From NCBI GenBank assembly GCA_050303415.1, contig JBNLBS010000016.1, positions 1 to 64,000 of the forward strand: DNA of 64,000 bases, given 5' to 3'. Below are positions 35,467-44,706 of this stretch, piece by piece; the first letter of the stretch is position 1; every line of letters starts with the position of its first letter. The stretch is from JBNLBS01 sp050303415. GTDB lineage: Bacteria; Pseudomonadota; Gammaproteobacteria; Methylococcales; Methylomonadaceae. Position numbers and translations under genes: made by a program. The notes under the pieces are model-generated. The model worked only from the letters and a program-made list of their open reading frames with translations. It did no database searches and was not told the origin of the DNA.

Positions 35467-36123
35467 TTAATGGCGCAGACCAGCAGCATAGGCGCTGAGC
35501 ATTAAAGAATGGCAGGCTTGTAAAGCTTGTTGTTGCAATATATTTTGCCTTAATACTTCAAAGCCGTTTTGCACATTACCGAATGAAACCAGAGGATTAC
35601 CTTCATAATAACGCCCCCAACTGCTCCTTTCCTCTGCAGTCATAAAATCCGGTTTGGCTTCAGCCAGCTCAGTAATATCAATTCCCAGGTTTTTAAAAGA
35701 GTTTAGCAAAGGACGTTGTGCCGTAAACACCACCCAATCGGCTCCTTCACCTTTCAAAAATGCCGTTAATGCAGTTATTAACCAGCGATTTCCTCCTGCA
35801 GAAACTGCAGCTAAATTTCCCACTTCCACTATCCGGCTTCGTTGCTGGAGTTCTCCCGTTGCCTGTGTCAAACAACTTTCAATACTCGCACTAAGATAAT
35901 TTTCCAGAAATAAAGGCGACTCATCGGCCACCTTAAACCCTAAAGCAGCCAAGATTTTTCCGCTCTCATCCCTAAGGCACAATAAGTTTGGCATAAAGGA
36001 CTTTAATTCAGCCTGATAATAGCGCTGAAATCGGCCGGCTAAAAATGCTTCGGTTTCTGCTCTGGACTCCGAAGCCTGATTTTGAATTTCTATGATGATT
36101 TTTTCTTGAACCATATTCAACAT
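35467..36123 (-). CDS. Thermostable-hemolysin-family (GNAT-like) protein
   Basis: A 218-residue cytoplasmic protein of the family named after Vibrio thermostable hemolysin. The pattern RFQRYYQAELKSFMPNLLC followed by GKILAALGFKVA looks like an acyltransferase (GNAT or autoinducer-synthase-like) fold, and NLAAVSAGGNRWLITALTAF is the conserved core. There is no signal peptide, so a secreted toxin seems unlikely. A strong AGGAG ribosome site precedes the ATG at 36123. Its place beside an acyl-activating enzyme suggests an acyl-transfer step; that is inference. Confidence 0.75.
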   Translation of the reverse strand: MLNMVQEKIIIEIQNQASESRAETEAFLAGRFQRYYQAELKSFMPNLLCLRDESGKILAALGFKVADESPLFLENYLSASIESCLTQATGELQQRSRIVEVGNLAAVSAGGNRWLITALTAFLKGEGADWVVFTAQRPLLNSFKNLGIDITELAEAKPDFMTAEERSSWGRYYEGNPLVSFGNVQNGFEVLRQNILQQQALQACHSLMLSAYAAGLRH

Positions 36124-36136
36124 TTAAAACTCCTGA

Positions 36137-36736
36137 TTACAACCAACGTCTAACTTTTGCACAGTAAGATAAATAAGCCGCACCGTATTTTTGAGTCAGA
36201 TAGAATTCTTCTTTGCGTACTTGCCATTGAAAAGCAATTTCCGCAACCAGAAAGGTCAACAAAGACCAGAGACAAGGAATAATTAAGAACATTGCCAGAT
36301 AACTGATTCTCAATGCCAAAAAGATAGGATTACGTGAAAATTTAAACCATCCCACATCAACCAAATCGACCTGACTATCGCTATCCACCTCTATTCGCCA
36401 GGCTGTATTCATTTGTTGCTGAGCAGTGACAATGATAAAAAACGCCAGTACCAATAATATGCTGCCAATAGAACCGCCAAGATAGGCAGGATAAAAATTA
36501 AGTCGCGGCGCCGTAATTATATTGAAACCCAAACTGTAATCAGCAACCTGCATGGCAGCCATCAATAATTGCAGCTTAAAGACTAAAGCCAGTTTTTTTA
36601 ACGTTGTATCCTGATGCGATTGGTTAAGTGCATTAATACCAGTTTTTCTATATACCCAGTAACTGCGCCCTAACAGGGCAACCGATATAAAAAGAACAAA
36701 GTAAGTTAGCAGCACATAACGATAAATCACTTCCAT
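36137..36736 (-). CDS. Isoprenylcysteine-methyltransferase-like membrane protein
   Basis: A 199-residue protein with about five membrane helices. The C-terminal part carries the ICMT/phospholipid-methyltransferase pattern: QMNTAWRIEVD, FKFSRNPIFLALRISYL, then VRKEEFYLTQKYGAAYLSY. These residues bind S-adenosylmethionine in the ICMT family. It probably methylates a carboxylate, lipid head group or small hydrophobic molecule in the inner membrane. The gene starts one base after the AMP-ligase stop, so it is coupled to it; such a methylase is an unusual member of this kind of operon. Confidence 0.82.
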   Translation of the reverse strand: MEVIYRYVLLTYFVLFISVALLGRSYWVYRKTGINALNQSHQDTTLKKLALVFKLQLLMAAMQVADYSLGFNIITAPRLNFYPAYLGGSIGSILLVLAFFIIVTAQQQMNTAWRIEVDSDSQVDLVDVGWFKFSRNPIFLALRISYLAMFLIIPCLWSLLTFLVAEIAFQWQVRKEEFYLTQKYGAAYLSYCAKVRRWL

Positions 36737-38230
36737 TTAGTTCACCGCCTTAGTTAACATCATTTTCTCAAATTGCTGTTCAAATTGATTTCTAAGAGCC
36801 ACTCTATCCGGCAACCCAATTTGATTTAACAATCCGTTAGTCCTGGTAAAACCGGAGTTTGTATTTAACCAGACGTTTATCCGGGCATATTCCGGCAGAC
36901 TTTGATTAACCAACTGAACTGCGTCGGCAATCTGCTGTTGATTGCGTCCGTTTACACCATGAATAACCGCACCCAGCCAGGGTTTACCATCGCCAAGCAC
37001 ACAAACCTGATCAATCACGCCTGTTGCCAGTAACTCATCTTCCAGCCATTCGGGAGAAATGTTGCGCCCGTATGCGGTAATCAACACATTTTTTTTGCGC
37101 CCGGTGATATATAAATATCCTTCATCATCCAGCTTTCCCAAATCGCCGGTGGCTAAAAATTTTGATTTATCAAAACCTGACTGATTGAGATAGCCGTTAA
37201 AAACCGGTCCTTTTAAAAGAATTTCGCTGTCCTCTGCTATAGCTACCTCGATATGGGGTAACACTTGGCCTACACTGCCCATACGATTGGCACTGTCAGA
37301 ATTTAATGCCACCACAGAAGCACATTCAGATAAACCGTAACCTTGATAAACGGGGATTTGACAGCGCTGAGCACGCATTAACAATGACCGGCTGACAGGT
37401 GCGCCACCCACTGATACAAAACGTAGTGTGTTCGGAATAACGGCACCTTTTTCACTGGCACAAACCAGCACATCGAGCATTTGCGGCATTAATACGATAG
37501 AACTGACGGAAAATTTTTCGATCCAAGACAACACAGTTGCCACATCAAAACCGGTTGCAGAGCCCGTGCCCAGTTCTACTAAGGACGGCATACAGCTGCT
37601 ACAGCCGGCTAATAAACTAGTGTAAACACCGGCAATATTTTCCAGTAACACCGAAAGTGGAGTCAGGCATAAATGCACATCTGTCGGAACAGCTTTAGCT
37701 CTTTTAACCAGAGACTGACTGACTGTAGTTAAACTGCTCTGACTAATACAAACACCTTTTGGAGTACCCGTTGTGCCCGAGGTATAGGTGATTTTTGCGG
37801 TATCTGATAAAACCGAGCGAGTCTCCGTATTTAACCTCACCGCATAAACCATAGTTCCAGTTAAGGTCATAAACGGTGTAGTCTCTACAGCCATAGGCAG
37901 AAAAGCCTTCGGGTTATCTGTCAATACCAGCCTGACTCCCGCATCGACAATAACATGTTCGATTTGTTGTTTGGAATAAAAAACCGGAAACGGTACCAAT
38001 GGCTTATGCACTGCCTGGGTTGCCAGATCAATAATCGCCCAGGCCGGACAATTATCCATCAACAAACCGATTGGCGCTTGATCAAATGCCAACAGCTTAT
38101 CAGCCACCTGACCAATGGATGATTTTAATAATTGATAGGTAACCTGAACATGGCTAGCTACCAGAGCTGTTCTTGAAGGGTCTGATTTCTCAATTTGAGT
38201 AATACTTGCAAGTATCGGGTTCATACACAT
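36737..38230 (-). CDS. AMP-dependent ligase, A10 lysine apparently missing
   Basis: A 497-residue adenylate-forming enzyme, first gene of the operon. The phosphate-binding loop TYTSGTTGTPKGVCIS is at 149-164, the A5-type QGYGLSECASVV at about 295 and GDLGKLDDEGYLYITGRKKN at about 360-380. Acyl-CoA synthetase-like enzymes usually end with a lysine-bearing motif (NGLLTPTLKLKR type). Here the corresponding stretch reads NGLLNQIGLPDR, so the catalytic lysine appears to be absent. Either alignment by eye misses another lysine or the enzyme works differently, for example only in the thioester half-reaction. Start is ATG at 38230; a second ATG at 38224 is equally possible. Confidence 0.85.
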   Translation of the reverse strand: MCMNPILASITQIEKSDPSRTALVASHVQVTYQLLKSSIGQVADKLLAFDQAPIGLLMDNCPAWAIIDLATQAVHKPLVPFPVFYSKQQIEHVIVDAGVRLVLTDNPKAFLPMAVETTPFMTLTGTMVYAVRLNTETRSVLSDTAKITYTSGTTGTPKGVCISQSSLTTVSQSLVKRAKAVPTDVHLCLTPLSVLLENIAGVYTSLLAGCSSCMPSLVELGTGSATGFDVATVLSWIEKFSVSSIVLMPQMLDVLVCASEKGAVIPNTLRFVSVGGAPVSRSLLMRAQRCQIPVYQGYGLSECASVVALNSDSANRMGSVGQVLPHIEVAIAEDSEILLKGPVFNGYLNQSGFDKSKFLATGDLGKLDDEGYLYITGRKKNVLITAYGRNISPEWLEDELLATGVIDQVCVLGDGKPWLGAVIHGVNGRNQQQIADAVQLVNQSLPEYARINVWLNTNSGFTRTNGLLNQIGLPDRVALRNQFEQQFEKMMLTKAVN

Positions 38231-38699
38231 AATTAACTAATGAATTAGCCAATTATTAAGCATATTGTGTGCCACAAATAAAAACAGTCTATCTTACTGA
38301 ATTATTGATAGGTATTTTTAACTAGAAAACAACACAAAACTAAATCCTACATTTTTTGCAGGGTCAATTATTGCATGATACTGCAAAAAACGTATGAATT
38401 GAGAGCAAACTAAGCAAATGATGAGACATTGATTCATAAATTACTGCATACTTTCAAAGTAAATAACTTATAACGTGCCTTAGGTCAGTTAATCGTTCTC
38501 TATGTTCAATTAAATTCTTTTTCAACCTCAAGGCCTTACTTTCTCCTGCCACAAGCGACATCCAAAATTTCTTTTTCAGCAATGTGCTACGCCGGACCCT
38601 ATCGGTAAGGAACTTTTCATAAACGCTTAAATCAATATGTATTCTTTGGTGAGAATGCCATGCATTGTTACTGTTCAGTTTACCCCTTACGTCAATTAT
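38231..38699. other. Divergent intergenic region
   Basis: This 469-base, AT-rich stretch separates the minus-strand six-gene operon from the plus-strand EptA-like gene and should hold both promoters. It contains the inverted repeat at 38352-38390. A minus-strand open frame at 38454-38711 has no ribosome site or recognisable domain. The EptA frame can be extended upstream to 38637, but that part lacks family resemblance. No tRNA or known riboswitch is visible. Confidence 0.5.
38352..38390. promoter_or_regulatory. Perfect 10-bp inverted repeat upstream of six-gene operon
   Basis: TTTTTTGCAG at 38352-38361 and CTGCAAAAAA at 38381-38390 are perfectly complementary with a 19-base spacer. The centre is about 140 bases upstream of the AMP-ligase start. 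It could be an operator for a dimeric regulator. A transcript hairpin is possible too, but the long spacer fits a protein site better. Confidence 0.4.
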
Positions 38700-40322
38700 A
38701 TGAATAGCCATTTGAACGACAGAAACTACGTGTCTGCCATAAAACTGATTATTTTTTCCGCTATTTTTTTTATAACGTTCGATAACATTGCATTTTTTAC
38801 TAATGTACTTAAAGTTTACCCATTCAACTTAAGCAATTTAGGGTTTTTACTGTCTCTGGCCTGGGTATTAGGCAGCAGTGCTGTATTAATTCTTACTTTA
38901 GTCGGTCATCAACGCACACTAAAACCGGTTATCATTATTTTATTACTGGTTTCATCCAGCGTTGCCTATTTTATGGATCAGTTCAATACCGTGATCAGCA
39001 CTTCGATGATTAAGAATATCGTCGACACGGACACAGCCGAAGTGCTTGATTTATTAACTGTAAAACTCGCTTTTTATGTGATTTTTTTAGGCGCCCTTCC
39101 CGCCTGTCTGGTTTATAAAACGCCGGTGACATTTAAATCCGGCTTGCAACACACCATTACGCTCGCCAAGCTGTTTTTTACCGTATTATTAAGCTCCTTA
39201 CTGCTGATCTATATTTTCAGCGATTTTTACAGCTCTTTTTTTCGGATGCATAAACCACTTCGCTATTACAGCAACCCCGCCTATTATATTTTTTCGACCG
39301 GAAAATATATTGCAGGACTTACTCAAGTTGGCCCTAAAAAAATAGCAACTATCGGTACCGATGCAAAAATTCCAGCCACGGATACGCACCGCGAACTGGT
39401 CATTTTTGTTGCCGGTGAAACTGCCCGCGCCGAAAATTTCTCACTGAATGGCTATACCAGAGAAACCAATCCGCAACTGAAAAAAGAGAATGTCATCAGT
39501 TTTTCAAACTTTTGGAGCTGCGGAACATCTACCGCCGTCTCTCTGCCCTGTATGTTCTCAGTTTATGGCAGCTCGGAGTTCGATATTGAAAAAGGCAGAT
39601 CGTCCGAAAACGTACTGGACGTACTGAAACGAGCCGGTGTCAATATTCTTTGGCTGGATAACAACTCAAGCTCGAAAGGGGTTGCCGAACGAGTCACTTA
39701 CCAGAGTTACAAATCACCCGGAGTCAACCCGGTATGCGATAACGAATGTAGAGACGAAGGCATGTTAGCCAACCTACAAAGCTATATCGACGAACACAAC
39801 CAAGGCGATATTTTCATCATACTGCATCAAATGGGTAACCATGGCCCGGCCTATTACAAACGTTATCCATCGAGGTTTGAAAAATTCACTCCGGTATGCA
39901 AATCCAGTCAACTTGAAGAGTGTACCAGCGAAGAAATTATCAACGCTTATGATAATGCAACTTTATACACTGATTATTTTCTGACTAAAGTAATCGGCCT
40001 GTTAAAACTCAATAATCAGAAATTTGAGACGGCAATGCTTTATGTCAGTGACCATGGCGAATCGCTGGGTGAATCAGGGGTCTATCTTCACGGACTACCG
40101 AATTTTATGGCGCCTGATACACAACGCCACGTTCCTGCGATTTTATGGTTAGGAAGCAATTTCGATGATGTCGATTATGCAGTTATTCAGCAAAAACGTA
40201 CCAAAAAATACAGTCACGATAACTTGTTTCACACACTGCTTGGTTTCTTTGAAATCGATACAACGCTTTATGACAAACGCATGGATCTGTTAAAAAATTA
40301 CCCAACCCCGGATAATTCATAA
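38700..40322 (+). CDS. eptA: EptA-like phosphoethanolamine transferase
   Basis: This inner-membrane enzyme moves phosphoethanolamine from PE to lipid A. From the chosen ATG it has 540 residues: five N-terminal helices (to about 175) and a periplasmic sulfatase-fold domain. Glu240 (AGETARAE) is a zinc ligand and Thr276 (SCGTSTAVSLPC) the nucleophile, with SDHGESLGE near the C-terminus; periplasmic cysteines should form the family's disulfides. Upstream starts at 38637 and 38655 exist, but the family N-terminus fits 38700. Such enzymes raise resistance to cationic peptides; no PmrAB-like regulator lies next to it. Confidence 0.9.
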   Translation: MNSHLNDRNYVSAIKLIIFSAIFFITFDNIAFFTNVLKVYPFNLSNLGFLLSLAWVLGSSAVLILTLVGHQRTLKPVIIILLLVSSSVAYFMDQFNTVISTSMIKNIVDTDTAEVLDLLTVKLAFYVIFLGALPACLVYKTPVTFKSGLQHTITLAKLFFTVLLSSLLLIYIFSDFYSSFFRMHKPLRYYSNPAYYIFSTGKYIAGLTQVGPKKIATIGTDAKIPATDTHRELVIFVAGETARAENFSLNGYTRETNPQLKKENVISFSNFWSCGTSTAVSLPCMFSVYGSSEFDIEKGRSSENVLDVLKRAGVNILWLDNNSSSKGVAERVTYQSYKSPGVNPVCDNECRDEGMLANLQSYIDEHNQGDIFIILHQMGNHGPAYYKRYPSRFEKFTPVCKSSQLEECTSEEIINAYDNATLYTDYFLTKVIGLLKLNNQKFETAMLYVSDHGESLGESGVYLHGLPNFMAPDTQRHVPAILWLGSNFDDVDYAVIQQKRTKKYSHDNLFHTLLGFFEIDTTLYDKRMDLLKNYPTPDNS

Positions 40323-40518
40323 GCGATTAAAATTTCAGAAAATATGACGAAATGATCCTTTGATAGCGGTGCTTAAAGGCTTAGCTTGGCAAACTCATTT
40401 AAAAATTGAGAATCATAAGCAAAAAAAAACAATAAAATATAAATTTAACTTAATTTAAGTCTACGCTTATATTACTATAACGAGTTGTTTTTAAGTACAA
40501 ACAGGAAAATTATCACGT

Positions 40519-41088
40519 ATGAGTAAAAAGATTAATACAAACAGCGGTGATCACGATATTGCAAGGCGCCGCATGATCAAGGCTTTAGCTTGTACGCCAC
40601 TTATTGTTGGCAGCATGCCCAAAGCTTCTTATGCAGCTGCAACACCCTCCAGACATTTAGCTTTTCAAAATACTCATACCGGGGAGAAATTGGCGCTGAC
40701 CTATTTTGAACAGGGCAAATATATTCCTGATGCACTTAAGGAAGTGAATCATGTACTGCGCGATCATCGTACGGATGAAGTGCATAAAATAGATACCTCT
40801 TTGCTTGATCTACTTCATGATTTGCACAATTTACTGGGCGCAAATAAACCCTTTCAGATTATTTCGGGTTATCGCTCGCCAAAGAGCAATGCGATGCTAA
40901 ATAAGACAAGCAGTGGTGTCGCTAAGAAAAGCCTGCATATGCTAGGTCAAGCCATAGATATCCGCCTGACGGGTGTCGATAGCAGTCTGATAAGAAATGC
41001 CGCGATTTCCATGAAGCGTGGTGGAGTCGGTTATTATCAGGCCTCAGATTTTGTTCATATCGACACGGGGCGTGTCAGAAGGTGGTAA
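40519..41088 (+). CDS. MepK/YcbK-like murein endopeptidase (DUF882, M15)
   Basis: A 189-residue exported protein. The N-terminus has a twin-arginine-like signal (IARRRMIKALA, cleavage near SYAA), as in E. coli YcbK. The M15/DUF882 domain shows ISGYRSPKSNAML and zinc ligands His140, Asp147 (SLHMLGQAIDI) and His180 (FVHIDTG). MepK cleaves 3-3 cross-links in peptidoglycan, exactly the links made by L,D-transpeptidases. The gene converges on an LdtD-like gene only five bases away, so maker and cutter of the same bond sit side by side. Confidence 0.9.
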   Translation: MSKKINTNSGDHDIARRRMIKALACTPLIVGSMPKASYAAATPSRHLAFQNTHTGEKLALTYFEQGKYIPDALKEVNHVLRDHRTDEVHKIDTSLLDLLHDLHNLLGANKPFQIISGYRSPKSNAMLNKTSSGVAKKSLHMLGQAIDIRLTGVDSSLIRNAAISMKRGGVGYYQASDFVHIDTGRVRRW

Positions 41089-41093
41089 TTATT

Positions 41094-42833
41094 TCATTGA
41101 ACAATCCCTGAAATTGCCAGCATTTTAGTTAATGTTCTTTCTGACAATGCTTTATTCAAAACCTTGTCATGACCGTAAATATCATCAAAAAATGAAACTG
41201 TACCGTCAGGTTCAGCAAATGCAGTAGTATAAAAAATGATGACCGGGATGGGTTGTGCTAAATGTATTCTTTGAGTATTTCCTGAATTCATTGCTTTACG
41301 GATGCTTTTTCTGTCCCACCCGGATTGAGACTGGAGCACAAAAACCGCCAGGTTTTCAGGGTCCTCAACCCTTATGCAACCATGACTAAAATCCCTTCTA
41401 GAACGGGTAAAAAGGTTTTGCCCTGGCGTGTCATGCAGGTATATGGCATTTTTGTTCGGGAATATAAACTTAACTTTACCCAGGGCATTGTTTTTTCCCG
41501 GACGCTGTCTGAGTTTTAATTCTCCCTTACGCAATAAATCAAGCGAATTTTGATTCAACGCTATTGCCGGGGCATCGTTACCAAAGCGATGGACGAATTC
41601 CATATTATGCTCAGAAAGATAGATTTCAGGGTCTTGGGCTAAATCAGGTAACAGTTCCTTAACGGCAATACTGTAAGGAATATTCCAATAAGGCCTGAAA
41701 TCCAGATATTTCATATTAGCCATAAAAACCGGAGTTTGTTTGTCGAGCGCTTCACCCACCACTACTTTCATAGTTAACGAATAATTCCCTTCCGAATTGT
41801 TTGAGTCAAAAGCCCATAGTTTAAATGCTGGAATATTAACGACAATAAATCGGCTATCGTTTAAATTAGGCAGCCATCTCAGTCGTTCCATTGCCAGCTC
41901 CAGTTGCATCACCCTGTGTTCGAAGGGTGAATTCATAGCCACAAGTGTTTCTTTCCCAATTATGCCATCACCGTCCAGCCCGTGGCGTCGTTGAAATTTT
42001 TTTATCGCCAAGAGCATCTTATCAGCATATATTTTTTCTTCGGTTTCGCTCTGCAGCGAATCATTTTCATCTGAATGATAATCACCAACGACCGTTAATA
42101 ACCTTTTTATTTTCCAAATCCTGTTAAACGATTCTCCGTCTTGATTGGAGCCGGGTATTGAAATTTTAGGCTGAGCGGAAAGTTGCCTATATTTAGCCAG
42201 TTTTTTTTTCAAAATACGATATAAATTCAGATCCGGCTCCAATTCAGTGACGAGTTCATTCAGGCTGTTATTTTGAATAGACTTAAATAATAAATTGGCC
42301 AGGTTGGCATTATGTTTTTTCTTGTTGACATCAAAGCCGAAGTCCAGGCTTTGCGCATCGATTCGCCCATAACTAAGTTCGTACATATAACGAATAAAAT
42401 TGGCACTTAAATACGTATCAAATTGTAGTTGCTCTTCTACCGGTACAGTGTCTACAGCGATTAAATCAAGCCAACTGTTTCTGAGTTTATCTGCCTCATA
42501 ATCAAGCGGATTTAAACCATTTAAAAATGCATTTTCAAGAAGTTTGATTGCCGTGTCCGCCTGCGGCAATAATTTGGATTGATTAAACCATGCCGGTGTG
42601 CTGCCGGTCAGTTGATAGAGCTCGGTTAATTCATTTCGATAGTTGGATAAGTCAGAAATTGAAAGTTCCGGATAAAAGGCGAGCACATCGATCGAATCAA
42701 TAACAAGGGGGGAAGAAGGCTTAGACGAATCCTTTATGACCTCTGGTGTCACACTACAGCCGAATATTACGCAAGAAAACAGTACTATAACAACCCATTG
42801 ACAGAGATGTAGTGTTTTACTCGGATAGATCAT
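41094..42833 (-). CDS. LdtD/YcbB-like L,D-transpeptidase
   Basis: A 579-residue cell-wall enzyme that makes 3-3 (mDAP-mDAP) peptide cross-links. The signal sequence ends in a lipobox-like VIFGC (Cys26), so it may be a lipoprotein. A scaffold domain (about 40-210) is followed by a peptidoglycan-binding repeat (IKKFQRRHGLDGDGIIGKET) and the YkuD catalytic domain with the cysteine in FSHGCIRVEDP. The layout matches E. coli YcbB. I start it at the ATG at 42833; an earlier TTG at 42875 is possible. It converges on the MepK-like gene. Confidence 0.92.
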   Translation of the reverse strand: MIYPSKTLHLCQWVVIVLFSCVIFGCSVTPEVIKDSSKPSSPLVIDSIDVLAFYPELSISDLSNYRNELTELYQLTGSTPAWFNQSKLLPQADTAIKLLENAFLNGLNPLDYEADKLRNSWLDLIAVDTVPVEEQLQFDTYLSANFIRYMYELSYGRIDAQSLDFGFDVNKKKHNANLANLLFKSIQNNSLNELVTELEPDLNLYRILKKKLAKYRQLSAQPKISIPGSNQDGESFNRIWKIKRLLTVVGDYHSDENDSLQSETEEKIYADKMLLAIKKFQRRHGLDGDGIIGKETLVAMNSPFEHRVMQLELAMERLRWLPNLNDSRFIVVNIPAFKLWAFDSNNSEGNYSLTMKVVVGEALDKQTPVFMANMKYLDFRPYWNIPYSIAVKELLPDLAQDPEIYLSEHNMEFVHRFGNDAPAIALNQNSLDLLRKGELKLRQRPGKNNALGKVKFIFPNKNAIYLHDTPGQNLFTRSRRDFSHGCIRVEDPENLAVFVLQSQSGWDRKSIRKAMNSGNTQRIHLAQPIPVIIFYTTAFAEPDGTVSFFDDIYGHDKVLNKALSERTLTKMLAISGIVQ

Positions 42834-43160
42834 GATGAAAAATAGTCTTAACCTGTTGAAAATAAATGAATTCAAAAACTATCCCCCAATAATTATGAGG
42901 TTTCATTAATAATTCTTGCTATGTAATATATTAATATTGTGACTAACACACCCCCCTGTAAGTTCGTGAAATTTTAAGTCACTTAGCCTCATAGTGTATG
43001 GAGCATTTAACATAAATGAAGTAAGAACAAAATATACTATGTATCTCATTTCTCCTCCGCCGGCCTTCTTTATCAAGACGTGGGCTTGTGTTTCAATTCA
43101 AAATCCATATTGGAAAGAGCAATGCGGACCAGCGCTATCATATTTATTCTCCATCCCGGT
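42834..43160. other. Intergenic region without recognised gene
   Basis: This 327-base gap contains the promoter for the L,D-transpeptidase gene (read leftward) and the 3' flank of the PstS-like gene. I see no coding frame of worth, hairpin with T-tract or repeat. A GC-richer patch around 43055-43150 has no identifiable content. Confidence 0.4.
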
Positions 43161-43619
43161 TTAATCACATAACTGTTCGGTTTGCATAGGTATCGTCATG
43201 GTCAGCACTACGCGTACCGTTTTATCAGCAAAACACGGTGGAATATAGCCAATTGCTCCGGTTGTAGCCGCAACAAAACGTAGCATAGCCTGCTCAGATG
43301 ACACTACATAAGGTGGTGTAATTCCTTTAAAATATTGAATATTCCAGTAAGTTTCCATTTGCTCCGGCAATTGCTCAAACAATGCCTTGGAAAAAGCTAT
43401 CCGAACCGGGTGTGCAGCAGTCAGATTTATTGGCACCCAATTAATGCCCTGCGCATTAATCAGCACCTTGCGTCGGTACACCCGCTCAAGATAGGACTGC
43501 GAAACCTGCCAAACCGGCGTGTCCTGGGAAACAATGATGGCAATCTCTCCAGCAGTAACCGGTTTAACCAGAATACTTAACAAGATCAACTGCAGACGTA
43601 TTATTTTAGACCCGATCAT
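43161..43619 (-). CDS. Small PstS-like periplasmic protein
   Basis: A 152-residue secreted protein (signal about 1-23, ending KPVTA). It matches only one lobe's worth of a phosphate-type substrate-binding protein: SQDTPVWQVSQSYLERVYRRK, then WNIQYFKGITPPYVVSSEQA and TTGAIGYIPP, as in the PBP-like domain found without ABC permease genes. No transporter genes are near, so it may act as a sensor partner or accessory to the porin. I choose the ATG at 43619, one base after the porin stop; longer frames upstream lack a signal peptide. Confidence 0.8.
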   Translation of the reverse strand: MIGSKIIRLQLILLSILVKPVTAGEIAIIVSQDTPVWQVSQSYLERVYRRKVLINAQGINWVPINLTAAHPVRIAFSKALFEQLPEQMETYWNIQYFKGITPPYVVSSEQAMLRFVAATTGAIGYIPPCFADKTVRVVLTMTIPMQTEQLCD

Positions 43620-43620
43620 G

Positions 43621-44706
43621 TTAAAAAAACATGGAAACCGAGGTAAAAAATCCGCTGGGCGCCATCTGGAAATTATTATGCCCAAAACGATATTCGGTTT
43701 TAATCACCAATGGAACATAAGGCCGCCAAGCCAGCCCCGTAACGCCAATGTGCAGAGTCTTGTTGATTTCCTGATTATCCAACTGATGTCGCCCGGACAA
43801 ATATTCATAACGGCCGATGACGGACAGTTTTTTTATTAATGGTATAACCCCTTGAATAAAGCCTCCCTGTTCATGACTCTGCCGGTCCGGCGCATAACGA
43901 TAAGCCAGTTCCATATGTAACTCGTAACCTTTATTCTGCCAGAATACATCCATGCCCCAGAGATGATTTGTTGCATTACCCAGCGAATCATTCTTTTTAA
44001 ATGCCAAATAAGCCAGGCCGACCATAAACTGGTCACTGATTTCATGTTGAAGGTACAAACCGGCCGCGCGCTTGAACGCGGTTTCACGTTCATTATGATT
44101 TTTTTGATAATCGCCGGTAATTTTCCTGGGATCCAGGGCATTGGAGTCATCCAGATACACCGATATGTTTAGCGTTTGATCTTTTATTAAAAACTGCTTG
44201 TTCGCCATCAAGCCGTTTACCCGCGACGGAAACAGTTCGGTTTGAGTGACCAGCGGCCGGGTTGCGGTCCAGACCAGCGGTGCGGCATGCGTGGTGTTCC
44301 AACGCCCGACCGGCGTTAAAAATTGACCGAAACGAAGTGAAAAAGATTCATTAACCAGATAATCGACATATAAGCGTTCAAGACTAAAAGAACGGGTAAA
44401 TCCGGTAACGCCTCGGTTACTTAACCAGCCTTCCATCTCCAGTTCTGAAAAAAAACGAATTTGAGCATGCGGTATCCAGCTCACAAAAAGACTCAAATCA
44501 TCCAGTGTCAGTGCATCCTGATCAGAGTCATAATCAACATACTCAATATTGCTATAACCACCTAAATTGAGGTTTGCTAAAGGAATATCCAGTCCCCGCC
44601 CCCAATGATATTCAGGAGCTGTTTTGGGCGGTACGGTTTGTGCTTGTATACTAAAGCTTAGTATCCATGCTATAAAAAAAATACTTTTTCTGATTAATGA
44701 ATCCAT
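43621..44706 (-). CDS. Outer-membrane porin-like beta-barrel
   Basis: A 361-residue protein with a signal peptide (about 1-22, ending SIQAQ) and alternating amphipathic strands ending in a terminal phenylalanine (SVSMFF), the usual barrel-assembly signal. SLERLYVDYLVNESFSLRFGQFLTPVGRWN resembles porins of the OprO/OprP or DcaP-like type. It lies before the PstS-like gene and diverges from the kinase gene with only 36 bases between, so regulation by that two-component system is likely. Substrate is unknown; the PstS-like neighbour hints at an anion. Confidence 0.8.
   Translation of the reverse strand: MDSLIRKSIFFIAWILSFSIQAQTVPPKTAPEYHWGRGLDIPLANLNLGGYSNIEYVDYDSDQDALTLDDLSLFVSWIPHAQIRFFSELEMEGWLSNRGVTGFTRSFSLERLYVDYLVNESFSLRFGQFLTPVGRWNTTHAAPLVWTATRPLVTQTELFPSRVNGLMANKQFLIKDQTLNISVYLDDSNALDPRKITGDYQKNHNERETAFKRAAGLYLQHEISDQFMVGLAYLAFKKNDSLGNATNHLWGMDVFWQNKGYELHMELAYRYAPDRQSHEQGGFIQGVIPLIKKLSVIGRYEYLSGRHQLDNQEINKTLHIGVTGLAWRPYVPLVIKTEYRFGHNNFQMAPSGFFTSVSMFF

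Noticed and set aside
35467..36123. Secreted hemolysin toxin
   Set aside because: The family name suggests it, but there is no signal peptide and the operon is metabolic, so a toxin role is not supported.
38454..38711. 85-codon minus-strand open frame upstream of the EptA-like gene
   Set aside because: No ribosome site, no recognisable domain, overlaps the EptA start and covers the probable promoter region.
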